A stretch of 64,000 nucleotides of DNA from Lacrimispora sphenoides. GTDB taxonomy: Bacteria; Bacillota; Clostridia; Lachnospirales; Lachnospiraceae. Made by a program: the position numbers and the translations under genes. Where the stretch lies: NCBI RefSeq assembly GCF_900105215.1, contig NZ_FOIP01000001.1, positions 2,068,001 to 2,132,000 of the forward strand. The letters run 5' to 3'. Below, one piece after another: positions 9,134 to 17,647 of this stretch; position 1 is the first letter of the stretch, and each line of letters begins with the position of its first letter. The notes beneath the pieces were generated by a model, which saw only the letters and a list, made by a program, of their open reading frames with translations, made no database searches and was not told where the DNA came from.

Positions 9134-10153
9134 ATGGATAACAGAAAGAAAAGCCTGCTGCTGCTGGTTCTGGGGGGATTGTCCAGTATCGTATTTCTTA
9201 CGCTTTTGACCACCTCCTTTTACGGATTCGTGTTAAAGAGAATCGGGGTTGAACATGCGGAAAATACCAGAACCTACCGATACCATTATGTCATGATCAT
9301 TAATGACCTGGATTCTCAGTTCTGGAATGACGTGTACCAGAGTGTACGGAAAGAAGCGGCCTTATACGATGCTTATGTGGAGCTGAAGGGAAGAAATCAG
9401 TCATCGGAGTATAATGCAGTGGATTTTATGGACATGAGCATAGCTGCAAAGGTAGATGGGATCCTGCTGGAATTTACGGGAGAAGAGAAGCTGGAAGAGC
9501 GGATCAATGAAGCGGCTGCAAAAGGAATACCTGTGGTAACGATATTAAACGATGCACCTGCTACGGACCGAAAAAGCTATGTTGGAATTAATTCCTATGA
9601 GCTGGGGCAGGAATACGGAAATCAAATTTTAAAGATATTACCCCAGGATTCCCGGAAGGCCAGAGTGATGATGCTCCTTCATGACAATTCCATTGACAGC
9701 AACCAGTCCCAGATTTTTAATCAGATCAACAACCGGATGGTCACTTCAAAGGAAACTGCGGACCGGATTAAGGTAGAAGAGATCAAGATCCCGTCCGGAC
9801 GGGCATTTGAAGCTGAGGAAATTGTGCGCAATTTGTTTCAGAACCCCCAGGGTCCCCCGGATATTATTGTTTGCATGGATGAGGTGGATACGGAGGCTGT
9901 GTATCAGGCGGTCATTGACTATAACAGCGTAGGTAAGACTCAGGTCATCGGCTATTATAAATCAAAAGCAGCCTTAGAGGCGGTGAGAAAGGGAACGATG
10001 GCCATGACACTTTACATTGACACCGACCAGATGGGGAAATTCAGCGTGCAGGCTCTTACCGAATCCATACATGACGGGAGGACCAATTCCTTTTACAGTG
10101 TGGATCTGCAGTTTGTTACAAAGGAAAATACGTCAGATTTCATGAGTAATTAG
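9134..10153 (+). CDS. Membrane-anchored sugar-binding sensor protein (XylFII-like)
   Basis: Start chosen at ATG 9134, preceded by AAAAAGGGG, rather than the in-frame ATG at 9116, which lacks a ribosome site. The product has 339 residues. One hydrophobic helix (about residues 8-30) anchors it, and the rest is a type I periplasmic-binding fold of the monosaccharide group: HYVMIINDLDSQFWNDVYQS, KVDGILLEF, GIPVVTILND, VGINSYELGQEYGNQIL. There is no lipobox. The gene is followed, 10 bases on, by a LytS/YesM-type kinase and then a YesN-type regulator. This order matches the described XylFII-LytS-YesN D-xylose sensing set of clostridia, where the anchored binding protein presents sugar to the kinase. 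The ligand here is not proven. Confidence 0.75.
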   Translation: MDNRKKSLLLLVLGGLSSIVFLTLLTTSFYGFVLKRIGVEHAENTRTYRYHYVMIINDLDSQFWNDVYQSVRKEAALYDAYVELKGRNQSSEYNAVDFMDMSIAAKVDGILLEFTGEEKLEERINEAAAKGIPVVTILNDAPATDRKSYVGINSYELGQEYGNQILKILPQDSRKARVMMLLHDNSIDSNQSQIFNQINNRMVTSKETADRIKVEEIKIPSGRAFEAEEIVRNLFQNPQGPPDIIVCMDEVDTEAVYQAVIDYNSVGKTQVIGYYKSKAALEAVRKGTMAMTLYIDTDQMGKFSVQALTESIHDGRTNSFYSVDLQFVTKENTSDFMSN

Positions 10154-10163
10154 TGGAGCGGCT

Positions 10164-11675
10164 ATGAAAAATAAATGGGAACACCTATGGGAAAACTTAC
10201 CGATTGCCCGCAAGCTGTTTTTGGAAGTTGCGGTAACGGCAGCCACGCTTTTTGCCAGCAATTTATTCATCTACGCCCAGATCAACCAGATGGTAGAGCG
10301 TATGAATTCTGTATACATAAGCAATGTGAATCTCAATGAGCTGTCGGATGTTTTTTCCGATGTACAGAATTTCATGTACAAATACTTACAGGTAAAGGAT
10401 TCCGAGTCCTTAACAGATTATTACCGGGCGGAACAGGATTACAGGAAGCTGTTAGAGGGGCTTAATGTTACGGTAACGGATAATCAGATTCAGATCCTGG
10501 AAAAAAATATCCGCAACATGTCGGACAGCTATCTGGCTATCACGGATGAGACAGTACAGGCCAAGAGGGGGCAGAATGTAGAAAAATACAAAAGCTCCTA
10601 CGAATCGGCTTTAAAGCTTTACCAGTTTATCAACCGTGACATTTCAGTCTTAAACAGCCGGCAGTTTAAAAACAATTCCGCCAGCTATCAGACTCTGCAG
10701 GCAGCCCTTCAGTATCTGGAGGTTATAAGTACTGTGATCTTAATGATCGTAATGGTCATAAGCCTGACGGTCATGATGATGATGACAAAGGATATCGTTA
10801 CACCGCTCACCAATTTAGCCCATACGGCAAAGCTTGTAGGGCAGGGGAATTTCCACGTAAAGGTACCGTCCTTAGGTACCGGAGATGAACTGGGGATCGT
10901 AACAGGAACCTTTAATCAAATGGTGGACAGTTTGGACGAGTATGTGAATAAAATTAAGGAGAGCGCGGAAAAAGAGCAGGAGATGAAGGAGCGGGAGCTT
11001 TTAATGGAAAACCACTTAAAGGAAGCCCAGTTAAAGTATCTTCAGTCCCAAATAAATCCCCACTTTCTTTTTAATTCCTTGAACGCCGGGGTCCAGTTAG
11101 CCATGATGGAGGATGCAGAGAAGACTTCGGTATTTATGGAAAAAATGGCGGACTTTTTCCGCTATAATGTAAAAAAGGGTTCAAGGGATGCCACCATCCG
11201 TGAAGAGGTGGAGGCGGTGGAGAACTATGTTTATATATTGAATGTCCGTTTTGCAGGGGATATCCGGTATCATTCAAAGATCGATGAGGAGGCAATGGAT
11301 TTTTCCATTCCTAGCATGATCTTACAGCCCCTGGTGGAGAATGCGGTGAACCATGGGATCCGGAATATCGAACGGCCGGGAGAAATTTATCTGACCGTGG
11401 AGAATCATGAGGAGAAAATAGAAATCCGCATCAGGGATAATGGTGCCGGATTGGAAATGGAAACTCTTGAGAGGATCCTGGCCGGTGGACAAGCCGCAGA
11501 AGGGGAGAATTCTACCGGGATCGGTATTCGCAATGTTATATCCCGGCTGGAGCTTTATTATAATGATGACGGTATTTTCCATATGTTCAGTGATGGGAAG
11601 GATAAAGGAACCACTGTGGTATTAAGGATTCCAAAAAGAGGGGGAGATGTACATGTTTCGCATACTGGTAGCTGA
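10164..11675 (+). CDS. Sensor histidine kinase, LytS/YesM family
   Basis: A 503-residue protein with membrane helices at about 15-37 and 188-208 flanking an extracytoplasmic helical sensor segment, then a HAMP domain (TPLTNLAHTAKLVGQGNF onward). The phosphoacceptor box is QINPHFLFNSL with His300. An HATPase domain has LQPLVENAVNHGI (N box), RIRDNGAGL (G1) and GIGIRNV (G2). It should autophosphorylate when the adjacent binding protein engages ligand and pass phosphate to the AraC-type regulator downstream. Its 3' end overlaps the regulator start by 23 bases, indicating translational coupling. Confidence 0.9.
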   Translation: MKNKWEHLWENLPIARKLFLEVAVTAATLFASNLFIYAQINQMVERMNSVYISNVNLNELSDVFSDVQNFMYKYLQVKDSESLTDYYRAEQDYRKLLEGLNVTVTDNQIQILEKNIRNMSDSYLAITDETVQAKRGQNVEKYKSSYESALKLYQFINRDISVLNSRQFKNNSASYQTLQAALQYLEVISTVILMIVMVISLTVMMMMTKDIVTPLTNLAHTAKLVGQGNFHVKVPSLGTGDELGIVTGTFNQMVDSLDEYVNKIKESAEKEQEMKERELLMENHLKEAQLKYLQSQINPHFLFNSLNAGVQLAMMEDAEKTSVFMEKMADFFRYNVKKGSRDATIREEVEAVENYVYILNVRFAGDIRYHSKIDEEAMDFSIPSMILQPLVENAVNHGIRNIERPGEIYLTVENHEEKIEIRIRDNGAGLEMETLERILAGGQAAEGENSTGIGIRNVISRLELYYNDDGIFHMFSDGKDKGTTVVLRIPKRGGDVHVSHTGS

Positions 11676-13239
11676 TGATGAGGGGATCATGCTGGAATCC
11701 ATCAGTCATATCATAAAGTCCAATTTCGGCAGCGATTGTGAGATCGTCTGTGTCAAAACAGGCAGGGCGGTCATTGAACAGGCCGGCTCCTTCCGGCCGG
11801 ATATTGCATTCGTGGATATTCAGATGCCTGGATTAAACGGGATCCAGGCAATCAGGGAGGTACGTAAATTCAACCCTTCCGTTGTATTCATTATCATAAC
11901 AGCTTATGATAAATTTTCTTATGCCCAGGAAGCGGTGAACTTAGGGGTCATGGAGTTTATCATGAAGCCGGTCAATAAAAAGAAGATCCTGGATGTGTGC
12001 GTAAAGGCCATGCACCAGGTGGAGGAGGCCAGACAAAAGTTAAGCGATGATTTAAAGATCAGGGAAAAGCTTGAGATCGTAATTCCCATGATCGAAAGCG
12101 GGTTCATCTATAGTGTGCTTCAAGAGGACTTAGAGCTTTCTAAGAGCGGATACATTGAAATGCTGGACATAAAAAGCCCTTATGGCTTTATGATTATTCT
12201 GGAATTCGGGGACAGCATTGAGGGAGGGACCATGACCAATGCCATAGGGGTCAGCGTCCGGGTGAACAAGTATTATCCCATGGTCAGAGAGATTGTTAAG
12301 GATTATTTTGATTGTGTCATGGGGCCTGCCATGGGAAACCGGCTGGTGCTTTTCCTATCCTTCGAACAGGAAAAAGTACGGTATGAGGAGCGGGTGGAAA
12401 TCATTACAAGGACCCGGAATATGATCCATAAGCTGGAAAGCACCACGGATATCAAATGCAGGGGAGGGATCGGTTCTGTAAAACCTCTGGAAGGGATTAG
12501 AGACTCCTATAAAGAGGCCTTAAAATCCCTGCGGGACAGTGACAGCCATGTAGTGCATATCACGGATATCCCGGCGGTGGCTGATTATGACGGAGAATAT
12601 CCCCTGGACTTAGAAAACCAGTACCTTCAAAGGGGGACAAAGGCGGACCGGGAAGGAGCATTGTCCTGTGCCGGTGAATTTTTTGACTGGATGCTGGCTC
12701 ATGATGAAAATGTGAGGTCCAATATTGAGGTAAAGATACTGGAGCTGGTCATGAGACTTGAGAGACGGGCTTTTGAGGCAGGGAATGTCCGTTATGGTTT
12801 CCGTTATCGGGAGAACTACTTAGAAGAACTGATGGAAGCCCCCGATACGGACGCGCTAAGGCGCTGGTTTTTAAATAAGACAAGGGAGATATGCGAAAAC
12901 ATCAGCACTTCCAGGGAGAAGGAGTATGAAAATGTGGTTTCCAGGGTCAAGAGTTATATTGATGAGAATTATGCTAAGGACATTTCTCTTGACGATGCTT
13001 CCCGAATGGTTGACATAAGTCCTTATTATTTCAGTAAATTATTTAAGCAGGAGGTGGGAGAGAACTTTATCGAGTATGTAACCAGAACCAGGATTAAAAA
13101 CGCCAGGCGTCTTCTGGAAGATTCCAGATACAGCATTAAGGAGGTATGTATCATGTCCGGCTACAGCGATCCCAATTATTTCAGCCGGATATTCAAAAAG
13201 TATGAAGGGATGACGCCAAGCGAATATAGGGAGAGGTAA
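11653..13239 (+). CDS. Response regulator with AraC-type DNA-binding domain (YesN family)
   Basis: The start at 11653 gives MFRILVADDEG, the normal receiver N-terminus, with GGGGAG six bases upstream. An alternative ATG at 11647 adds two residues. Length is 528 residues. The receiver domain spans about 1-120, with acidic pocket DDE at 8-10, phosphoacceptor Asp55 in AFVDIQMPG and a conserved KPV. The C-terminal 100 residues hold two helix-turn-helix units (ISLDDASRMVDISPYYFSKL and SIKEVCIMSGYSDPNYFSRI). The long middle segment is typical of YesN proteins. The likely targets are the binding-protein and ABC transporter genes that follow. Confidence 0.9.
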   Translation: MFRILVADDEGIMLESISHIIKSNFGSDCEIVCVKTGRAVIEQAGSFRPDIAFVDIQMPGLNGIQAIREVRKFNPSVVFIIITAYDKFSYAQEAVNLGVMEFIMKPVNKKKILDVCVKAMHQVEEARQKLSDDLKIREKLEIVIPMIESGFIYSVLQEDLELSKSGYIEMLDIKSPYGFMIILEFGDSIEGGTMTNAIGVSVRVNKYYPMVREIVKDYFDCVMGPAMGNRLVLFLSFEQEKVRYEERVEIITRTRNMIHKLESTTDIKCRGGIGSVKPLEGIRDSYKEALKSLRDSDSHVVHITDIPAVADYDGEYPLDLENQYLQRGTKADREGALSCAGEFFDWMLAHDENVRSNIEVKILELVMRLERRAFEAGNVRYGFRYRENYLEELMEAPDTDALRRWFLNKTREICENISTSREKEYENVVSRVKSYIDENYAKDISLDDASRMVDISPYYFSKLFKQEVGENFIEYVTRTRIKNARRLLEDSRYSIKEVCIMSGYSDPNYFSRIFKKYEGMTPSEYRER

Positions 13240-13244
13240 GTGTT

Positions 13245-14297
13245 ATGAAAATGGGTCGAGGGAGATTGTTACTGGTGGTGATACTCTGTTGTGCCTTGAC
13301 GGCAGGCTGTGTAAATACCAAGGCAGAGGCAGAGACCGAGGTATCTGTAAAGGCCGGGGATAGGCCCTTACAGATCGGGTTAAGCATTGATTCCTTTGTG
13401 ATTGAGCGGTGGATCAGGGACCGGGATGTTTTTGTATCAACCGCAAAGGAACTTGGGGCAGAGGTTAATGTACAAAACGCAAACGGGGATGTAAACGAAC
13501 AGATCGAACAGATAAAGTACTTCATAAAAAAGCAGATGGACGTAATTGTAGTGGTGGCAGGAGACTGTGAAGCTTTATCCGATGTCATGAAAAAGGCAAA
13601 GGAGGCGGGGATTAAGACCATGAGCTATGACCGGCTGATTCGGAATGCGGACAGCGATATGTACATATCTTTTGATAATAAAGAGGTCGGAATACTCATG
13701 GCGGAAAGCCTGGTGAGAGACATTCCTGAGGGAGGTAAGATTTTCATGATCCAGGGCCCAGAAACGGATCATAATGTGGCAATGGTCCGGGAGGGTTTTG
13801 ATTCGGTAATAAAGGGGAAAAATCTGGAAGTGGTTTATAAAAGCAACTGTGAGGGCTGGCTTTCCGAGCATGCCTTTGACTATGCCAAAGAAGCGCTGGA
13901 AGAGCATCCGGATGTAAAGGGGATCATGTGCGGAAACGACGATCTGGCAACCCAGGTTTTCCGTGCCTTATCTGAGGACAGGATGGCAGGAAGGGTCTGT
14001 CTGGTGGGCCAGGATGGGGATCTGATGGCCTGTCAGAGGATTGTGGAAGGAACCCAGAATATGACGGCTTTTAAATCCGTAGAGGAAGAGGCCAGAATCG
14101 CAGCGGAGTACGCGGTGAAGCTTGGGAAGGGAGAGCCTTTGGAAGGAATTGTGACAACCATTGACGATGGAACTTATGATGTTCCAAGTCTTGAATTAAG
14201 GCCGGTTGCAGTTACCAGGGAAAATATGGATTCCGTTATCATTCAGGGTGGATTCCATGGTAAGGAAGATGTATACCTGAATGTGAAACAGCAGTAG
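13245..14297 (+). CDS. Sugar ABC transporter substrate-binding lipoprotein (XylF-like)
   Basis: The 350-residue product has a lipoprotein signal ending LTAGC, with Cys24 the expected lipidated residue, then a type I sugar-binding fold. Features of the xylose-binding (XylF/ChvE) group are IGLSIDSFVIERW near the N-terminus, DVIVVVAGD, GIKTMSYDRLI, and IMCGNDDLATQVFRAL. It is the last gene of the sensor operon, five bases after the regulator, with a terminator behind it. It may deliver sugar to the anchored sensor or to the transporter at 18842-22804, from which it is separated by the tryptophanase cassette. Confidence 0.85.
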   Translation: MKMGRGRLLLVVILCCALTAGCVNTKAEAETEVSVKAGDRPLQIGLSIDSFVIERWIRDRDVFVSTAKELGAEVNVQNANGDVNEQIEQIKYFIKKQMDVIVVVAGDCEALSDVMKKAKEAGIKTMSYDRLIRNADSDMYISFDNKEVGILMAESLVRDIPEGGKIFMIQGPETDHNVAMVREGFDSVIKGKNLEVVYKSNCEGWLSEHAFDYAKEALEEHPDVKGIMCGNDDLATQVFRALSEDRMAGRVCLVGQDGDLMACQRIVEGTQNMTAFKSVEEEARIAAEYAVKLGKGEPLEGIVTTIDDGTYDVPSLELRPVAVTRENMDSVIIQGGFHGKEDVYLNVKQQ

Positions 14298-14299
14298 TG

Positions 14300-14340
14300 T
14301 TTTCTTGTCGTGAAAAAGTCCTGAGTATTCAGGGCTTTTT
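14300..14340 (+). repeat. Left copy of a 41-base direct repeat flanking the tryptophanase cassette
   Basis: This segment and 18698-18738 match at 37 of 41 positions (TTTTCTTG, GAAAAAGTCCTG, GTATTCAGGGC, TTTTTT shared). Both contain the same terminator hairpin. The pair brackets the tryptophanase, transporter and LysR genes, which interrupt an otherwise continuous sugar sensing and uptake region. Confidence 0.75.
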
Positions 14341-14346
14341 TATTTT
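14313..14346 (+). terminator. Intrinsic terminator of the sensor operon
   Basis: AAAAAGTCCTGA pairs with TCAGGGCTTTTT around GTAT (one mismatch), followed by TATTTT. It ends the transcript of the XylF-like gene, 16 bases after its stop. Confidence 0.8.
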
Positions 14347-14452
14347 AATCCCTCATGGGTATCTCCTGTGATGTACTTTAAGTATCTGATCGAGTGAATA
14401 TCTTGGATATATATCATAATAAAATTGTTGTTATGCCATACTTTTTAGTCAT

Positions 14453-14481
14453 TTTACAAACGTATTGAATTGTAATAAAAT
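14453..14481 (+). promoter_or_regulatory. Promoter of the tryptophanase operon
   Basis: TTTACA (14453-14458) and TAAAAT (14476-14481) have a 17-base spacer, giving a short leader to the ATG at 14530. An inverted repeat ATATC-TTG-GATAT at 14398-14410 lies about 43 bases upstream of the -35 and could bind the LysR protein encoded at 17648-18535. No Trp-containing leader peptide (TnaC type) is visible between promoter and gene, so attenuation as in Escherichia coli is not supported. Confidence 0.55.
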
Positions 14482-14529
14482 AAAATCATATCAAATATAT
14501 ACAAAAAAACAAAAGGAGAGAAAACAATT

Positions 14530-15921
14530 ATGGCTGTAAAGTATATTCCGGAACCATTCAGAATTAAAATGGTAGAGCGAATTAAAATGTTAACTCGAGA
14601 GGAACGTATTGAAAAGATCAAAGAGGCTAAGTATAATATGTTTGGGTTAAGGGGCGAAGATGTTTATATTGACCTTTTAACCGATAGCGGAACCAATGCT
14701 ATGAGTGATGACCAATGGTCAGGCGTTATGAAGGGTGATGAAGCATACGCCGGTTCATCCAGTTACTATAAATTATTTGATGCCGGTAAAGATATATTCG
14801 GTTATGATTTTATACAGCCGGTTCACCAGGGCCGCGCTGGAGAGAAGGTACTTTTTCCTGTTTTCCTTTCCAAGGGCAAATATGCTATTTCCAATATGTT
14901 CTTTGATACAACAAGAGCTCATGTAGAATTGGCAGGAGCCAGAGCCATCGACTGCGTGGTAGAAGAAGCAAAAAATCCTTCTGTAAGAGCTCCCTTTAAA
15001 GGCAACATGGATGTTGTTAAATTAGAAAAGCTGATCAATGAACTGGGTGCTGAAAATGTTGGTCTTGTTGTAATGACGATTACGAACAACTCAGCAGGCG
15101 GTCAGCCTGTATCCATGGCAAATATGAGAGAGGTATCAGAAATCTGTAAGAAGTATCATATTCCTCTAAATATTGATGCTGCCAGATACGCTGAAAATGC
15201 TTTTTTCTTAAAGCAACGGGAAGAAGAATGCAAAGATATGTCCATTAAAGAAATTGTCAATAAAATCTTCAGCTATGGCGATATGTTTACGATGTCTGCC
15301 AAAAAGGATACCATCGTAAATATCGGCGGACTGATTGGAATAAAAGATGGCAATTCACCAATTATATTAAAAGTAAAAGCTAACTGTATTTCTTTCGAAG
15401 GATTTTTTACTTATGGTGGACTTTCCGGACGTGATCTTGAAGCCCTAGCAATTGGACTTTACGAAGGAATTGATGAAGACTTCTTAAGATACCGCATCGG
15501 CCAGATGGAATACCTGGCAGCTAAATTAGATGATGCAGGAATCGCTTACCAAGCCCCGGTTGGAGGCCATGGAGTCTTTGTAGATGCGGCAGAATTTTTT
15601 CCGCATATTCCATATAATGAATTCCCTGCACAGGTGCTGGCAATAGAGCTTTACAAAGAGGCTGGAATCCGTACCTGTGACATCGGTTCTTTTATGCTGG
15701 GTAACGATCCTGATACCGGAGTGCAGCTTCATTCCGAGTTTGAATTTACTCGCTTTGCGATTCCGCGCCGTGTTTATACACAGGCACATATTGACATTAT
15801 GGCTGATGCATTAATCGCAATCAAGCAAAGAGCTTCCGAAATTGAGCGAGGATACCGCATCACCTGGGAGCCGCCGATTTTACGTCACTTCCAGGCATCT
15901 TTGGAACCCATCGAATATTAG
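14530..15921 (+). CDS. tnaA: Tryptophanase (tryptophan indole-lyase)
   Basis: A 463-residue PLP-dependent beta-eliminating lyase that splits L-tryptophan to indole, pyruvate and ammonia. The family block [15 protein letters not shown] is at 46-60, the PLP lysine is Lys259 in MSAKKD, and the carboxylate-binding Arg is in FAIPRR. Residues that separate tryptophanase from tyrosine phenol-lyase favour tryptophanase: Asp126 in FFDTT (Thr in the phenol-lyase), IGSF where the phenol-lyase has its substrate Arg, and His453 in LRHF (Phe in the phenol-lyase). A strong AAAGGAGAG site precedes the ATG. An NSS amino-acid transporter follows 29 bases later. Residue correspondences are from memory of the Escherichia coli and Citrobacter enzymes. 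Confidence 0.85.
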   Translation: MAVKYIPEPFRIKMVERIKMLTREERIEKIKEAKYNMFGLRGEDVYIDLLTDSGTNAMSDDQWSGVMKGDEAYAGSSSYYKLFDAGKDIFGYDFIQPVHQGRAGEKVLFPVFLSKGKYAISNMFFDTTRAHVELAGARAIDCVVEEAKNPSVRAPFKGNMDVVKLEKLINELGAENVGLVVMTITNNSAGGQPVSMANMREVSEICKKYHIPLNIDAARYAENAFFLKQREEECKDMSIKEIVNKIFSYGDMFTMSAKKDTIVNIGGLIGIKDGNSPIILKVKANCISFEGFFTYGGLSGRDLEALAIGLYEGIDEDFLRYRIGQMEYLAAKLDDAGIAYQAPVGGHGVFVDAAEFFPHIPYNEFPAQVLAIELYKEAGIRTCDIGSFMLGNDPDTGVQLHSEFEFTRFAIPRRVYTQAHIDIMADALIAIKQRASEIERGYRITWEPPILRHFQASLEPIEY

Positions 15922-15950
15922 ATTATATCCGACATCAGGGGGTATTTACT

Positions 15951-17453
15951 ATGCGTGATCAATGGAATAGCAGAACAGGATTTTTATTTGCAGCAATTGG
16001 GGCTGCGGTAGGATTAGGTAATTTATGGAGATTTCCGTTTCAAGCTTATAAAAATGGTGGAGGAGCATTTTTCCTTCCATACTTTGTAGCTATTATTACA
16101 TGTGCCGTTCCCCTAATGATCATGGAATACACCTATGGTCGGAGAATACGTGGCGGTTCCACAAAGGCATTTGCCAAACTGAAAAAGAAGTTTGAGATTA
16201 TTGGCTGGGTACAGGTTATGGTACCGATCGTAGTCATGATGTTCTACAGCACCATTATTTCCATATCCGTCGTCTTTATGATCTATTGTATCGGTCATAC
16301 CTTCGGTATGGTAAACTGGATGAGTAATCCAGGCCCTTTGCTAGGTGCTATTACCGGGCAAGCCCAGAATGCCTTCGACTTTGCAAGCGGATTCAGTCTT
16401 TATATGCTGGGCGCAGTGGTTGTCGTATGGTTTGCCAACTGGGCCATCGTCCGGCAGGGAATTTCCGGAGGAATTGAAAAAGCCTCAAAGATATTTACTC
16501 CCCTGCTCATGATTCTAATGATAATATTTATGATTAATTCCATGAGGTTAGAGGGGGCCAGTATCGGGTTAAATGCATTATTTACACCGGACTTCTCTAA
16601 AATTTTAAACCCCAGTATATGGGTTGCAGCATATGCACAGGTATTTTTCTCCACCACACTAGCTGTGGGTGTTATGATTGCATACGGCTCTTATCTGGGA
16701 GAAAAACAGGATATCGTAAACAACTCGTTTATCACGGTGCTTTCAAACAGCTCGTTTGATATTATTGCAGGGATTACCGTATTTTCAACCCTGGGATTTC
16801 TGGTCAATAAGCAGGGAGTTTCTTTTGACTCGTTTGGAAACGGAGCTGGAGTTGCTTTTATCGCATTTCCTATTGCAATTTCAACCATGTCTTCTAATAT
16901 TGTGGTTCAGGGCATTTTAGGATTTTTATTCTTCTTCTGCTTATTTATTGCAGGTATTTCCTCCAGTATTTCTATGCTTGAGGCATTCAATACCGCAGCC
17001 CTGGATAAATTTAAGATTTCACGTAAAAAGTTAACAGGCATCATATCCATTGTCGGTTTTATTGGAAGTGCCACCTTCGCTACATACTGCGGATTCAATT
17101 TTATTCTGGATCTTGTGGATTCTTACGTGGCAAACTATGTAATTGCTACTCTTGGCCTGGTGGAAGTTATTGCGATTAGTCACATTTATGGTACGGAGAA
17201 ACTCCGGGAAGATGCAAACCAATATTCTGACTTCAAGGTCGGTAAATGGTGGGATTACCTACTAAAATATTTTACGCCAATATTGCTTGGAATTACCGTT
17301 ATTACAAACTTTGTATCCGGTATTATGAAGATGTTTGGTATGGATTCTGTAACCTTGCTGTCAAATGTTGTGTTCGGCTGGGGAACTGTTGTACTCATGA
17401 TCGGTGTTGCCATTGTGTTCTGCAAACGCCCATGGCAAGTTGAAATTGAATAA
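15951..17453 (+). CDS. Sodium-dependent amino-acid transporter, NSS/SNF family (probable tryptophan uptake)
   Basis: A 500-residue protein with about 11-12 membrane helices. The first helix has the sodium- and substrate-site signature FLFAAIGAAVGLGNLWRFPF, and later segments carry FFSTTLAVGVMIAYGSY and the SSSISMLEAF stretch, all standard for bacterial NSS symporters. It is encoded 29 bases after tryptophanase with AGGGGG before the ATG. NSS tryptophan carriers (TnaT) beside tnaA are known in Symbiobacterium, so tryptophan is the best guess. A tiny one-helix protein follows, as in two-subunit NSS systems (MetPS). Confidence 0.85.
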   Translation: MRDQWNSRTGFLFAAIGAAVGLGNLWRFPFQAYKNGGGAFFLPYFVAIITCAVPLMIMEYTYGRRIRGGSTKAFAKLKKKFEIIGWVQVMVPIVVMMFYSTIISISVVFMIYCIGHTFGMVNWMSNPGPLLGAITGQAQNAFDFASGFSLYMLGAVVVVWFANWAIVRQGISGGIEKASKIFTPLLMILMIIFMINSMRLEGASIGLNALFTPDFSKILNPSIWVAAYAQVFFSTTLAVGVMIAYGSYLGEKQDIVNNSFITVLSNSSFDIIAGITVFSTLGFLVNKQGVSFDSFGNGAGVAFIAFPIAISTMSSNIVVQGILGFLFFFCLFIAGISSSISMLEAFNTAALDKFKISRKKLTGIISIVGFIGSATFATYCGFNFILDLVDSYVANYVIATLGLVEVIAISHIYGTEKLREDANQYSDFKVGKWWDYLLKYFTPILLGITVITNFVSGIMKMFGMDSVTLLSNVVFGWGTVVLMIGVAIVFCKRPWQVEIE

Positions 17454-17469
17454 CTAAGGGGGAATTACG

Positions 17470-17577
17470 ATGAATCCATTTGCATTGGTTATGATGATTG
17501 TTGGCTGTTCCGTTGTATGGGGTGGACTGTTACTATGTGTTGGCATAGCCCTGACTAAAAAAACGGAGAATAAATAA
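17470..17577 (+). CDS. MetS-like small subunit of the NSS transporter (35 residues)
   Basis: A 35-codon gene starting MNPFALVMMIVGCSVVWGGL and ending ALTKKTENK: one membrane helix (about residues 5-28) followed by a short basic tail. AAGGGGG precedes the ATG at 17470, 16 bases after the NSS stop. Size, position and the FALVMMIVGCSVVWGG pattern fit the MetS small subunit that supports NSS carriers such as MetP. Standard gene finders often miss genes this short. The role in tryptophan uptake is inferred from its operon. Confidence 0.8.
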   Translation: MNPFALVMMIVGCSVVWGGLLLCVGIALTKKTENK

Positions 17578-17589
17578 GACATAAAAATC

Positions 17590-17639
17590 AAAAGGGGATA
17601 TTGCAAAACTAACCAGGTTAGTCGGGCAATATCCCTTTG
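17590..17639. terminator. Bidirectional terminator between the tryptophanase operon and lysR
   Basis: AAAGGGGATATTGC pairs with GCAATATCCCTTT (one bulged G) across an inner small hairpin (CTAACC/GGTTAG). A-rich and T-rich flanks suit termination from both sides of these convergent genes. Confidence 0.75.
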
Positions 17640-17647
17640 TACATTTA

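Noticed and set aside
14371..14458. TnaC-like leader peptide before tnaA
   Set aside because: The short frames found (MYFKYLIE and MPYFLVILQTY) contain no Trp, and both begin upstream of the best promoter.
14530..15921. Tyrosine phenol-lyase
   Set aside because: The discriminating positions (Asp126, IGSF, His453) follow tryptophanase rather than the phenol-lyase.
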